Source: Polynucleobacter bastaniensis (GTDB lineage: Bacteria > Pseudomonadota > Gammaproteobacteria > Burkholderiales > Burkholderiaceae). Taken from it: a stretch of DNA of 64,000 bases. This document shows positions 45,562 through 58,207 of this stretch, one piece after another. The notes beneath the pieces were generated by a model. It was not told where the DNA came from. It was given only the letters and a program-made list of their open reading frames with translations, and searched no databases. The first letter of the stretch is position 1; each line of letters opens with the position of its first letter. Location of the stretch: NCBI RefSeq assembly GCF_018882205.1, contig NZ_JACVOU010000004.1, positions 248,001 to 312,000 on the forward strand, given 5' to 3'. The position numbers and the translations under genes were made by a program.

Positions 45562-47622
45562 ATGGGTAATGTCACATTAGGCTTGTATTTTTCCTTGGCG
45601 TGCGGTGTTCTAGCCGTGATTTATGGCTTTGTGATGCGCGGATGGATATTGAAGCAAAGTGCTGGTAACGCAAAGATGCAAGAAATTGCTGAGGCGATCC
45701 AGCAGGGAGCTGCAGCTTATTTATCCCGCCAATACAAGGCGATTTCCATCGTTGGGGTAGTCCTCACGATCTTGATAGCACTGTTTCTGGATTTTGCAAC
45801 GGCTATCGGCTTCGTTATTGGTGCGGTGCTTTCGGGTGCCTGCGGCTTTATTGGCATGAATATTTCGGTGCGGGCTAACGTCCGAACTGCGGAAGCGGCT
45901 ACCAAAGGGATGAATGAAGCTCTTAATGTGGCATTTAAGGGTGGCGCTATTACCGGTATGTTGGTGGTAGGACTTGGCTTACTAGGTGTTGGCCTTTTCT
46001 TTATGTTCCTGATATCACTAGGAGCGGGTAAAGACCTATCATCGGTTTTACACCCTTTAATCGGTTTGGCATTCGGCTCTTCCTTGATTTCTATCTTCGC
46101 GCGATTGGGCGGCGGCATCTTTACAAAAGGTGCTGACGTAGGCGCGGACTTAGTTGGAAAAGTGGAGGCAGGCATTCCGGAGGATGACCCACGGAATCCT
46201 GCTGTGATTGCCGATAATGTTGGAGATAACGTCGGTGACTGTGCTGGTATGGCGGCTGACTTATTTGAAACTTACGCGGTGACACTAATTGCAACAATGG
46301 TGTTAGGTGCTCTCATGGTTTCTAGTGCATCAGCGGCTGCGGTGGTCTACCCGCTTTTACTGGGTGGAGTTTCCATCATTGCCTCGATTATTGGCTGCTC
46401 TTTTGTGAAAGCAACGCCAGGTATGAAAAATGTCATGCCTGCGCTGTATAAAGGTTTAATCATAGCTGGGGGCATTTCTTTAGTCGCATTCTATTTTGTT
46501 ACCAATTTCATCATGCCTGACGATGCCCTGGGTATCCCAGGAAGCCAATGGCGTTTGTTTGGCTCCACTGTAGTTGGTTTACTGCTAACTGCCGGATTAG
46601 TCTGGATTACCGAGTACTACACGGGTACTCAATTTAAACCAGTACAACATATTGCTGAGGCTTCTACCAAAGGTCATGGTACTAACATCATTGCAGGCTT
46701 AGGCATTTCGATGAAATCGACTGCTTATCCAGTGCTGTTTGTTTGTGCCGCTATTTATGCAGCTTACTGGTTAGCAGGTATTTATGGAATTGCGATTGCA
46801 GCGACTGCGATGCTGTCTATGGCTGGCATTGTGGTGGCTCTTGATGCCTATGGCCCGATTACAGATAATGCTGGTGGCATTGCAGAGATGGCTGGCATGC
46901 CGCAATCGGTTCGTGACATTACAGATCCATTGGATGCGGTGGGCAATACTACTAAGGCCGTAACCAAGGGATATGCGATTGGTTCAGCAGGCCTTGCTGC
47001 TCTAGTTCTCTTTGCAGATTACACCCATGCGTTGGAGGCTATTGGTCAGCAAGTATCATTTGATCTCTCGGACCATATGGTAATCATTGGCCTCTTTATT
47101 GGCGGCATGATTCCATATTTGTTTGGTGCGATGGCAATGGAAGCGGTTGGACGTTGTGCTGGTGCTGTGGTTGAAGAGGTCCGCCGACAGTTCCGTGAGA
47201 TCCCAGGAATTATGGAGGGCACTGCAAAACCCGAGTACGGCAAAGCAGTAGATATGCTGACCTCAGCCGCGATCAAGGAAATGATTGTTCCTTCACTTTT
47301 ACCGGTGGTGGCTCCTATCGCGGTAGGTCTCTTGCTGGGACCCGCTGCTTTGGGTGGTTTGCTGATGGGCACCATTGTGACGGGCTTGTTTGTCGCAATA
47401 TCTATGTGCACCGGTGGCGGCGCTTGGGATAACGCCAAGAAATATATTGAAGAAGGCCATTTCGGCGGCAAAGGTTCTGAGGCCCATAAGGCTGCGGTCA
47501 CTGGTGATACTGTCGGCGACCCCTACAAAGACACTGCTGGTCCTGCAGTAAACCCACTCATCAAGATTATTAATATCGTGGCATTGTTGATTGTGCCGCT
47601 ATTACCAGTGGTGAGCCGCTAA
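45562..47622 (+). CDS. hppA: Membrane pyrophosphatase, H+-pumping, K+-independent type
   Basis: This 686-residue integral membrane protein (about 15-16 helices) hydrolyses pyrophosphate and pumps protons outward. Pyrophosphate-binding segments are [20 protein letters not shown] with [20 protein letters not shown] near residue 200, and [17 protein letters not shown] near the C-terminus. The segment [18 protein letters not shown] carries lysine where K+-dependent enzymes have alanine, so this should be the K+-independent class (family knowledge). The AAGGGG ribosome site precedes the ATG. Possible promoter TACAAT at 45528 has only weak -35 matches. It could help conserve energy under low supply or light. 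A terminator follows. Confidence 0.95.
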   Translation: MGNVTLGLYFSLACGVLAVIYGFVMRGWILKQSAGNAKMQEIAEAIQQGAAAYLSRQYKAISIVGVVLTILIALFLDFATAIGFVIGAVLSGACGFIGMNISVRANVRTAEAATKGMNEALNVAFKGGAITGMLVVGLGLLGVGLFFMFLISLGAGKDLSSVLHPLIGLAFGSSLISIFARLGGGIFTKGADVGADLVGKVEAGIPEDDPRNPAVIADNVGDNVGDCAGMAADLFETYAVTLIATMVLGALMVSSASAAAVVYPLLLGGVSIIASIIGCSFVKATPGMKNVMPALYKGLIIAGGISLVAFYFVTNFIMPDDALGIPGSQWRLFGSTVVGLLLTAGLVWITEYYTGTQFKPVQHIAEASTKGHGTNIIAGLGISMKSTAYPVLFVCAAIYAAYWLAGIYGIAIAATAMLSMAGIVVALDAYGPITDNAGGIAEMAGMPQSVRDITDPLDAVGNTTKAVTKGYAIGSAGLAALVLFADYTHALEAIGQQVSFDLSDHMVIIGLFIGGMIPYLFGAMAMEAVGRCAGAVVEEVRRQFREIPGIMEGTAKPEYGKAVDMLTSAAIKEMIVPSLLPVVAPIAVGLLLGPAALGGLLMGTIVTGLFVAISMCTGGGAWDNAKKYIEEGHFGGKGSEAHKAAVTGDTVGDPYKDTAGPAVNPLIKIINIVALLIVPLLPVVSR

Positions 47623-47648
47623 TAATTTAGAGGAATAAAATGTAAGAA

Positions 47649-47677
47649 AAAAATGCCTAGCATTGCTAGGCATTTTT
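47649..47677. terminator. Bidirectional terminator between hppA and trxB
   Basis: AAAAATGCCTAGC and GCTAGGCATTTTT form a perfect 13-bp stem around ATT, with A- and T-runs at the ends. It can serve hppA on the plus strand and trxB on the minus strand. Confidence 0.93.
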
Positions 47678-47701
47678 ATTTGGCCCCTTGCTTAGTCTGT
47701 A

Positions 47702-51010
<3,309 letters not shown>

Positions 51011-51020
51011 GGCTACTTCC

Positions 51021-51713
51021 TTGCGCAGATTTTTCTCAGTAGCAACAGCAATCTTTATTGGCTTTGCATGCTTTTCGCTTTCAAGCACTGTACTTGCTGA
51101 AGTTGAGAGTGGTGCCGAGCAGTTGCGTCAGTTCGTGCGTAACTCAAAAACTGCGGAGGGTGAGTTTGTGCAACAGCAGTTACGTGTACCCAAAGCAAAT
51201 GAACCGCAAGATAAGGGTTTAAAGGTGGTTCGCCAAACGCAAGGGCGTTTTGTGTTTCAGCGTCCAGGCCGATTTATTTGGGATACCCAAAAACCATACG
51301 AGCAAAAACTGATTGCCGATGGCAAGCAACTTATCATGTGGGATAAGGATTTAAATCAAGCCACCTTTAGGCCTGCAGGTCAGGCTTTAGCAACTACTCC
51401 TGCTGCAATCTTATTTGGGGAGACTTCTTTAGATCAGCACTTTGATTTAGTTGAAGGCGAAGATCGTCTGGGTATGAAATGGGTTGCTCTTGTGCCCAAG
51501 AAAATCCCCAATACAAAAAATGGCAATGACTTGCCGTACACCAAGATCTCAGTCGGAATGGCTAATGGCTTACCCAAAGCACTAGAGCTCATTGATGGCC
51601 TGGGAAGTGTCGTCCTGGTCACCTTAGATAAGATTCAGCTCAACGTGAGCCTGCCTGCTAATCGCTTTACCTTTACGCCACCTGCTGGCGCAGAAGTCTT
51701 ACGCTTAAACTAG
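51021..51713 (+). CDS. lolA: Outer-membrane lipoprotein carrier protein
   Basis: This periplasmic chaperone moves lipoproteins from LolCDE to LolB. A TTG at 51021, 10 bases after the ftsK stop, gives a compact signal peptide (RRFFSVATAIFIGFACF to SSTVLA) with an AAGG eight bases upstream. An in-frame ATG at 50970 overlaps ftsK by 41 bases and is the alternative. The mature protein shows AEQLRQFVRNSKTAEGEFVQ, GRFVFQRPGRFIWDTQKPYE and GKQLIMWDKDLNQAT, all LolA hallmarks, followed by PAAILFGE. Position between ftsK and serS is the standard gammaproteobacterial and betaproteobacterial order. Confidence 0.9.
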   Translation: MRRFFSVATAIFIGFACFSLSSTVLAEVESGAEQLRQFVRNSKTAEGEFVQQQLRVPKANEPQDKGLKVVRQTQGRFVFQRPGRFIWDTQKPYEQKLIADGKQLIMWDKDLNQATFRPAGQALATTPAAILFGETSLDQHFDLVEGEDRLGMKWVALVPKKIPNTKNGNDLPYTKISVGMANGLPKALELIDGLGSVVLVTLDKIQLNVSLPANRFTFTPPAGAEVLRLN

Positions 51714-51729
51714 TGTTCATACCCATTAA

Positions 51730-53055
<1,326 letters not shown>

Positions 53056-53478
53056 TTAAATTAAAACAGCCTGAATTTTTACACTGCTCGCATTTTTGGC
53101 TAAAACTTTATCTAGAGTGGCTAAGGATTTAGATTTAAGCTGCTTTGCTACGGCAAGGTGAAGGGCATCTCCAGCCCTCAGATTTGATTTGCTATTAACC
53201 ACTAAGATTCCAGCTGAATAATAAACCTTGTTTTCGATCGGCAAGAGTTCGATATCGCTTTGACAGAGGCCATCAAACTTTTTCCAAGCCTCTCGACTTT
53301 GCTTAACAGTTATTTGGCTAGTTCTGACTTTAAGACTAAGTGCGCTAGAGAATTCGGTAAATGCCCAAGTTGAGGAGATCATCTTTGCTGAGCTATTTGT
53401 GTACCATTTAGCAACATCATCACTCTTTTGCTCTTTTATGCATAAGGCTACAAAAACGCTTGTATCAACATAAATCAT
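53056..53478 (-). CDS. PIN-domain ribonuclease toxin, VapC family
   Basis: This 140-residue protein has the PIN-domain acidic residues: Asp5 in MIYVDTSVFVAL, a glutamate in WAFTEFSSALSLK near 42 and the aspartate in NLRAGDALHLAVAKQ near 104. VapC toxins are Mg-dependent RNases that cleave tRNA or rRNA. The toxin start overlaps the antitoxin stop by one base (TAATG). It ends directly against the serS stop; the TAA and TGA abut without any spacer, so a terminator is absent. Intact in length. The target RNA is not evident; proximity of tRNA-Ser is coincidence unless tested. Confidence 0.9.
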   Translation of the reverse strand: MIYVDTSVFVALCIKEQKSDDVAKWYTNSSAKMISSTWAFTEFSSALSLKVRTSQITVKQSREAWKKFDGLCQSDIELLPIENKVYYSAGILVVNSKSNLRAGDALHLAVAKQLKSKSLATLDKVLAKNASSVKIQAVLI

Positions 53479-53723
53479 TAATAGCGCGCCTCTGATCGGA
53501 GTTGATCCATTACCGATTTGCCCATCTTCAATGTATCTCTGAATGCTTTTAGTTCTGCTGCAATTGCTTTGCGATCCAATTTCTGTGGCCTGATAATTAA
53601 TGAGCCATCTTTTGACAAAGTTGCCTCAACCTTGTCCCCATCTTTGAGTTGAATTTGCTTAATTAAGGTTGCCGGTATACGCATGGCGAGGCTATTTCCC
53701 CATTTCGATATTTGGATGTTCAT
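53478..53723 (-). CDS. AbrB/MazE-type antitoxin (VapB-like)
   Basis: This 81-residue protein has an N-terminal swapped-hairpin DNA-binding fold (IQISKWGNSLAMRIPATLIK, then LKDGDKVEATLSKDGSLII), typical of SpoVT/AbrB-fold antitoxins. The C-terminal ~30 residues (KAIAAELKAFRDTLKMGK) should neutralise the PIN toxin. It starts 14 bases after a perfect 36-bp palindrome that presumably serves as its operator and is first in the two-gene unit. AbrB-fold antitoxins pair with either MazF or VapC; the PIN partner settles it as VapBC. Confidence 0.9.
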   Translation of the reverse strand: MNIQISKWGNSLAMRIPATLIKQIQLKDGDKVEATLSKDGSLIIRPQKLDRKAIAAELKAFRDTLKMGKSVMDQLRSEARY

Positions 53724-53737
53724 GGTTTGGCTCTCTC

Positions 53738-53773
53738 TTAATATAGATATACATTTATGTATATCTATATTAA
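53738..53773. promoter_or_regulatory. Perfect 36-bp palindrome, probable VapBC operator
   Basis: Two 17-base arms (TTAATATAGATATACAT and its reverse complement) flank TT. All 34 arm positions pair. It begins 15 bases upstream of the antitoxin ATG, where promoter elements should lie, and is AT-rich. It fits dimeric or tetrameric binding by VapB-VapC. A promoter -10 (TATAGATAT-like) could be inside. Confidence 0.75.
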
Positions 53774-53843
53774 TGTGCTTTGTTAACTATGTCTACTAAA
53801 TTTCATAGGCAACATTGGCCGCAGGGGTTTATGTATCCGTAGC

Positions 53844-53849
53844 TATAAT
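53844..53849 (+). promoter_or_regulatory. Possible -10 element of the tRNA-Ser gene
   Basis: TATAAT matches the sigma70 consensus exactly and ends 13 bases before the mature tRNA 5' end. No convincing -35 is seen at 16-18 bases upstream, so the promoter call is tentative. Confidence 0.45.
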
Positions 53850-53862
53850 TACCCCTTGGTTC

Positions 53863-54204
<342 letters not shown>

Positions 54205-55356
54205 ATGGAAAAAGAATCATACACACGCAGTGAAATCTATGAACTTCTGTGGACTGAGCCGGCTACCAAGGTTGCGTTGCGGATTGGACTCTCCGATGTG
54301 GCCCTTGGCAAGTGGTGCAAGCAGTACGGTGTACCTAAGCCGCCATTGGGCTATTGGGCCAAGCTGGAGCATGGGAAGGTAACAGGAGAGAAGCCTCCAT
54401 TAGAGCCTTGGTGGAACGAACATGATCCCCTGATCCATGTCCGCACTCGGGATAAAGCAATCATGGAGGCTAGGCTAAATAAGCCTGCTGAGCCTATTCC
54501 AGTTGTAGAGATTTACAAGGGTAATAAATTCCATGAAGAGATCGAGAAGACCTTCAAAGACTTCCAGATGGAAAACCATTCCAAATTTGGAAGATCAGAA
54601 TCTAAGGCTGGCTTTGATGTCCAGATTGGACCACATAGCGTTCCACGGGTAAAGCGAATACTTCAGACCCTCATCAACGAATTCACCTCTCGCGGTTATC
54701 GGTTGGGTGGCTATCGTAAATATTCAAATCCAGAAGTTACCGCATTCATGAGAGATGATGATGTAGTGACAATTGAGTTCTATGAGGTAAGCACTAAACC
54801 ACCCAAGCCCATGAAGAGAAAAAACAGTTGGACTAGCGGTGGACACACTCACTCATACATGATGGATATTGACTACATTCCATCTGGAAGGCTAGAGCTA
54901 AGAATTCGCCATAACGATATATACGGCTGGAAGATTATTAAGGATTCTGAAAAGACCAGCGTTGAGGAGCAGCTTGGGAAATTGATAAACCTCATTGCTG
55001 AACTTTCATTTGACGCCAAGATAGCGAGAGTGGAGCGAGAGGCTAGTGAGGCAAGGGAGCAGGCAGAGCGCAAGCGCCTAGCCGACATTAAATGGGCTCG
55101 GGAGGTAGATGCCTGGAAATGGGGTCAGCTCAAGGATGCAGCGGAGCGCTGGAACGAATTAGCCGTGCTTAGAGAGTTTGTTAAGGCCATCAAGAGCAAC
55201 AGGGTTGTAAGGCGTAAAAATAAAGAAGAGCTAGGTGGTTGGATAAGTTGGGCGCAAGAGCAAATTAACGCGAGGGATCCGATTTATAAGGTGGCAAGCG
55301 GAATGAGTTTGCCTGGACAGAATGAGCCGATTAGAGATGATGGGTTCGATGAATAA
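54205..55356 (+). CDS. Unknown protein with conserved helix-turn-helix-like N-terminus
   Basis: This 383-residue protein is not assigned to a known function. The N-terminal segment YTRSEIYELLWTEPATKVAL, followed by IGLSDVALGKWCKQYGVPKP and PPLGYWAK, matches a domain often seen in mobile-element hypotheticals; it resembles a helix-turn-helix. The middle (DVVTIEFYEVSTKPPKP, MDIDYIPSGRLELRIRH) looks beta-rich. A coiled coil rich in Arg/Glu/Ala spans about residues 275-345. The ATG at 54205 has GGAGGGG nine bases upstream; the in-frame ATG at 54169 is less likely. It is the first accessory gene after tRNA-Ser and convergent with the ATPase pair. Confidence 0.7.
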   Translation: MEKESYTRSEIYELLWTEPATKVALRIGLSDVALGKWCKQYGVPKPPLGYWAKLEHGKVTGEKPPLEPWWNEHDPLIHVRTRDKAIMEARLNKPAEPIPVVEIYKGNKFHEEIEKTFKDFQMENHSKFGRSESKAGFDVQIGPHSVPRVKRILQTLINEFTSRGYRLGGYRKYSNPEVTAFMRDDDVVTIEFYEVSTKPPKPMKRKNSWTSGGHTHSYMMDIDYIPSGRLELRIRHNDIYGWKIIKDSEKTSVEEQLGKLINLIAELSFDAKIARVEREASEAREQAERKRLADIKWAREVDAWKWGQLKDAAERWNELAVLREFVKAIKSNRVVRRKNKEELGGWISWAQEQINARDPIYKVASGMSLPGQNEPIRDDGFDE

Positions 55357-55370
55357 TTTTTTATGGGACT

Positions 55371-56306
55371 CTAGCTTATCAAATTAATGTAAGTTGATTC
55401 AATATTGATAGTCAGCTTATGTTTTTCATCAATCCACTTACTAAGCAATCTCTCGGTTTCATCTGGGTCGCGAAGTCTAGTGATCGTTTGCGAATTTTTT
55501 GTTCCAGGAAAAGAGTCGGTTAGCTGGAAAGCTGTGCTTTTGGTAAGAATATACCTAGCATGCAGATCATCACCCGTGCCAGCCTCACTACAGCACATAT
55601 ATTTGATTCCACAAGAAGGTGATTTATATCTTGCGAAGCATTTTTGGAGGGTATCAGCAAGCTTTGCTGTTGAATCCATATAGGGATGATCGCGTGTGTT
55701 ATGAATTGAATATATAAGAATCTCCCCCAAGGGTTTAGTTTTGGTAAGTTCAAGGACTTTCTGAATAATTTTTGTAAATTCAGAAATTTCCCCGTTTGGG
55801 GTTAGGAGGTAGTTATGTCTATCAACAAATGCTACTTTTTCAGTATTTAAAATATAGTTTTTTAAAAGTGAAACTAAGTTTTCGGGGGTTAGCCTTACGT
55901 TTGCAGTGTCGTTAACATTTAGTAGTTTAATATCAAATTGGTCAAAATCCTGCACTCCATGCTGGTTCTTTCTAGCGCCTATAGCTACGCAATCTTGTAT
56001 TTTGTCTTCTGGTAAAGATAGAAAATTTGGTTCCCAAGATAGATCATCTCTGTATGGAGAATTTAGCGATATGAAACCATTTTGAGACTGTAGGTGCGCA
56101 AAAAATTCATTTATTTTCTTTTCATCCCAATCATCCCAGTCATCAGTATTGATGGTTGAGTGCTCTAAATTGAATTTATGAATCCATTTCTTTCTAGGGA
56201 AGTCTGCAATAAAAATTCCTTGTGATGGACCTAGTTTGGTAAAAATTTTTAACCAATCTTTATATTTTTGAATTGCCAAAGGAGATAGGGCGAGAATTTT
56301 ATTCAT
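55371..56306 (-). CDS. Unknown protein, possible PLD-like/MIT-C-type partner of the upstream ATPase
   Basis: This ~311-residue protein overlaps the upstream ATPase stop by 8-11 bases (ATG 56306 or 56309), so the two are translationally coupled. A C-terminal segment GTGDDLHARYILTKSTAFQL resembles the LHDRYILT stretch seen in phospholipase-D-like/MIT C-terminal domains of bacterial proteins, with H-x-R in place of H-x-K. Other parts (YSIHNTRDHPYMDS, ILNTEKVAFVDRHNYLL) are not recognised. An effector or nuclease role is inferred from pairing with an ATPase, not shown. Codon and base composition are AT-rich relative to the housekeeping genes. Confidence 0.6.
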   Translation of the reverse strand: MNKILALSPLAIQKYKDWLKIFTKLGPSQGIFIADFPRKKWIHKFNLEHSTINTDDWDDWDEKKINEFFAHLQSQNGFISLNSPYRDDLSWEPNFLSLPEDKIQDCVAIGARKNQHGVQDFDQFDIKLLNVNDTANVRLTPENLVSLLKNYILNTEKVAFVDRHNYLLTPNGEISEFTKIIQKVLELTKTKPLGEILIYSIHNTRDHPYMDSTAKLADTLQKCFARYKSPSCGIKYMCCSEAGTGDDLHARYILTKSTAFQLTDSFPGTKNSQTITRLRDPDETERLLSKWIDEKHKLTINIESTYINLIS

Positions 56307-57951
56307 CATCAAATAAATCCTTGTAACGCTCATTGAAGAATCCGCCTGGCCATCTATCAATCAATTTTCCATCTGGAGTAAGTCTGAGTCGTTGAATCTT
56401 GGTGCTTCCGTCCGGCATAGGCTCAAAGTACAGAATTGAAACCTTTTCAAATGTAAGTGGCGAAAGGACCTCATCCTCTCTTTTATTAGAATTTTTAAGA
56501 AGCTTGAGAATTCTTAAAAGAATATGTTCTGAATGCGTTTCTATTAAACAAAATTGATCATGGTATTTGTAGTTTTCAACTGCCCTGATGATGGATTCAC
56601 CAAGAGCACTTTGAAGAGCGGGGTGAAGGTGGAGTTCTGGCTGCTGAATTAGCGCTCTTCCGTCATGAGCAAGAGACGCAAGAACGGGTAGGATGTAGCC
56701 AATCCCGCTGCCCACATCCTCAATCTCAACATTTCTCTGGTGATTATCTGTTAAATAAAGCCTCACTATCTTCGCATAGTGTCTTGGATCCTCTACCCAG
56801 CTATCAATAATTTCCTGTAGATCTGTAAGGCAGAGTACTTCACCATTTAGCTGGTATCCATTGTCTTCAAATAAATCCTCTCGAAGCATCTCATTAATTT
56901 TTGATATTGGGTCTAGATCGCCCCAAGTAGTATTGATGGAAGCGGGAGTTTCTATTGTCTGATTATGCGCAACTGAAGCGCATAGATAGCTCCAATGTGG
57001 CTGAAGTTTATTTAATGTTTTAGCTAATACTTGGCGGGTAGTAGTGGAGCCAATATTTTGAACATAACCAATTTTCCCATCAATTTTTCTATGGGGCTCT
57101 CCTGAAATAATTGAAATTACTTCTTCGCTTGATGGGACAGTCCGAGATGCTTTAACAAGAGGAAGACTCTTATGATCTATAGAGAAGAAATGTTTGTTAA
57201 AAGCTAGCTTAAAAAACCCAACAATTTGCTGTGCCACAGCCTCTAATTGATTTAACGCAGCAATATCATCTAATGTTGATAGGGAATATATTTCGTGAGG
57301 AAACCATTGATTGGGATTCATGCCCTCTAATCTGGGTGCTAAATAGTAGGAGTAGCAACTATCTTGATGAATAATTGTTTTAAGTTTTTCTTTGAGGATA
57401 TTTGTTGGATATAAGTCAATCCAATCGGCATCATGGATCTTGATTCTTGGGTCTGATTCACCTTCTGTAACAATTTCAAGAAATTTCCTCTCATCATTAG
57501 CAATGGTGAGCTCTGAAATTGACCAACCATAAAAATTACTTCGTTTAAATCCAATGAAAAACCTGAAATTTTTACCATCAAAATCTTCGGCCATGTCCCC
57601 CATCCATAGTGAGGCAACTGCAATATGTCTCAGCGATGTCTCATGCTCCATGCCGGTTAAATCGGGACGCCAGCCATCCTCAAATAAGAACTGCAAACCA
57701 AAGGCAATCTGATCATTACCCTTGCTGGCACTTTCTCTCCTCGCCCACCTATCAAGATACTCATTAATTTTTTTATTTTCATTTCCCCAATCATTGCTAA
57801 AAAGCAAATTCATGAGATCTAGGGCATCAAAAATTGCACTTTTACCCGCACCATTGGGGCCAAACATCAGAGTTAAATCTCTAATTGGAATAACAGCATG
57901 TTTCGATACTGTTTGAAAGTTCTCTAATTCAATTGCTGTAAGTTTTGGCAT
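56299..57951 (-). CDS. AAA/RecF-like ATPase with DUF3696 C-terminus
   Basis: This 550-residue protein has an SMC/RecF-type ABC ATPase. Walker A GPNGAGKSAIFDALDLM is at residues 31-47, the signature-like GSGIGYILPVLASLA near 413, Walker B ALIQQPELHLHPALQSALGE near 437 and the H-loop ETHSEHILLRIL near 470. The last ~50 residues (ILYFEPMPDGSTKIQRLRLT, DGKLIDRWPGGFF) match DUF3696. Similar ATPases act in Gabija-, Septu- and OLD-type anti-phage systems, usually with a nuclease partner. It is first in a two-gene minus-strand unit and lies 133 bases from a LexA-type box. Function as DNA-damage or phage sensor is inferred. Confidence 0.85.
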   Translation of the reverse strand: MPKLTAIELENFQTVSKHAVIPIRDLTLMFGPNGAGKSAIFDALDLMNLLFSNDWGNENKKINEYLDRWARRESASKGNDQIAFGLQFLFEDGWRPDLTGMEHETSLRHIAVASLWMGDMAEDFDGKNFRFFIGFKRSNFYGWSISELTIANDERKFLEIVTEGESDPRIKIHDADWIDLYPTNILKEKLKTIIHQDSCYSYYLAPRLEGMNPNQWFPHEIYSLSTLDDIAALNQLEAVAQQIVGFFKLAFNKHFFSIDHKSLPLVKASRTVPSSEEVISIISGEPHRKIDGKIGYVQNIGSTTTRQVLAKTLNKLQPHWSYLCASVAHNQTIETPASINTTWGDLDPISKINEMLREDLFEDNGYQLNGEVLCLTDLQEIIDSWVEDPRHYAKIVRLYLTDNHQRNVEIEDVGSGIGYILPVLASLAHDGRALIQQPELHLHPALQSALGESIIRAVENYKYHDQFCLIETHSEHILLRILKLLKNSNKREDEVLSPLTFEKVSILYFEPMPDGSTKIQRLRLTPDGKLIDRWPGGFFNERYKDLFDDE

Positions 57952-58083
57952 TTAGTTGGCGATGAAGCTTATGGTTGGATTTGATTGACTGATTTCTATT
58001 TCTAATTACTTGTAAGAATTGTCACTATCTAGATCTTACTTTGTGTAATTTGATTAATAGTGATTGCGATTTAAAATTTAGTA

Positions 58084-58099
58084 CTGTATATTTGTACAG
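58084..58099. promoter_or_regulatory. Near-consensus LexA (SOS) box
   Basis: The core is CTGT-N8-ACAG with the N8 ATATTTGT; the 20-base context TACTGTATATTTGTACAGCT matches 16 of 20 positions of the E. coli LexA consensus. It lies in the 256-base gap between the ATPase gene (minus) and the DUF4407 gene (plus). A TATAAA at 58101-58106 just right of it fits a -10 for the plus-strand operon with the box between -35 and -10. Beta-proteobacteria use the same LexA motif. One exact core is expected by chance in 64 kb, but the extended match and location add support. Confidence 0.6.
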
Positions 58100-58207
58100 C
58101 TATAAATAAGTTTATTGGGCGATTGTTTCCCGTAAATTTATGAAGCTCATCCTATGAGCCTTTAGGTCGCAATACTGCATTCATCCTCACAACTATTGGA
58201 TGAATGT

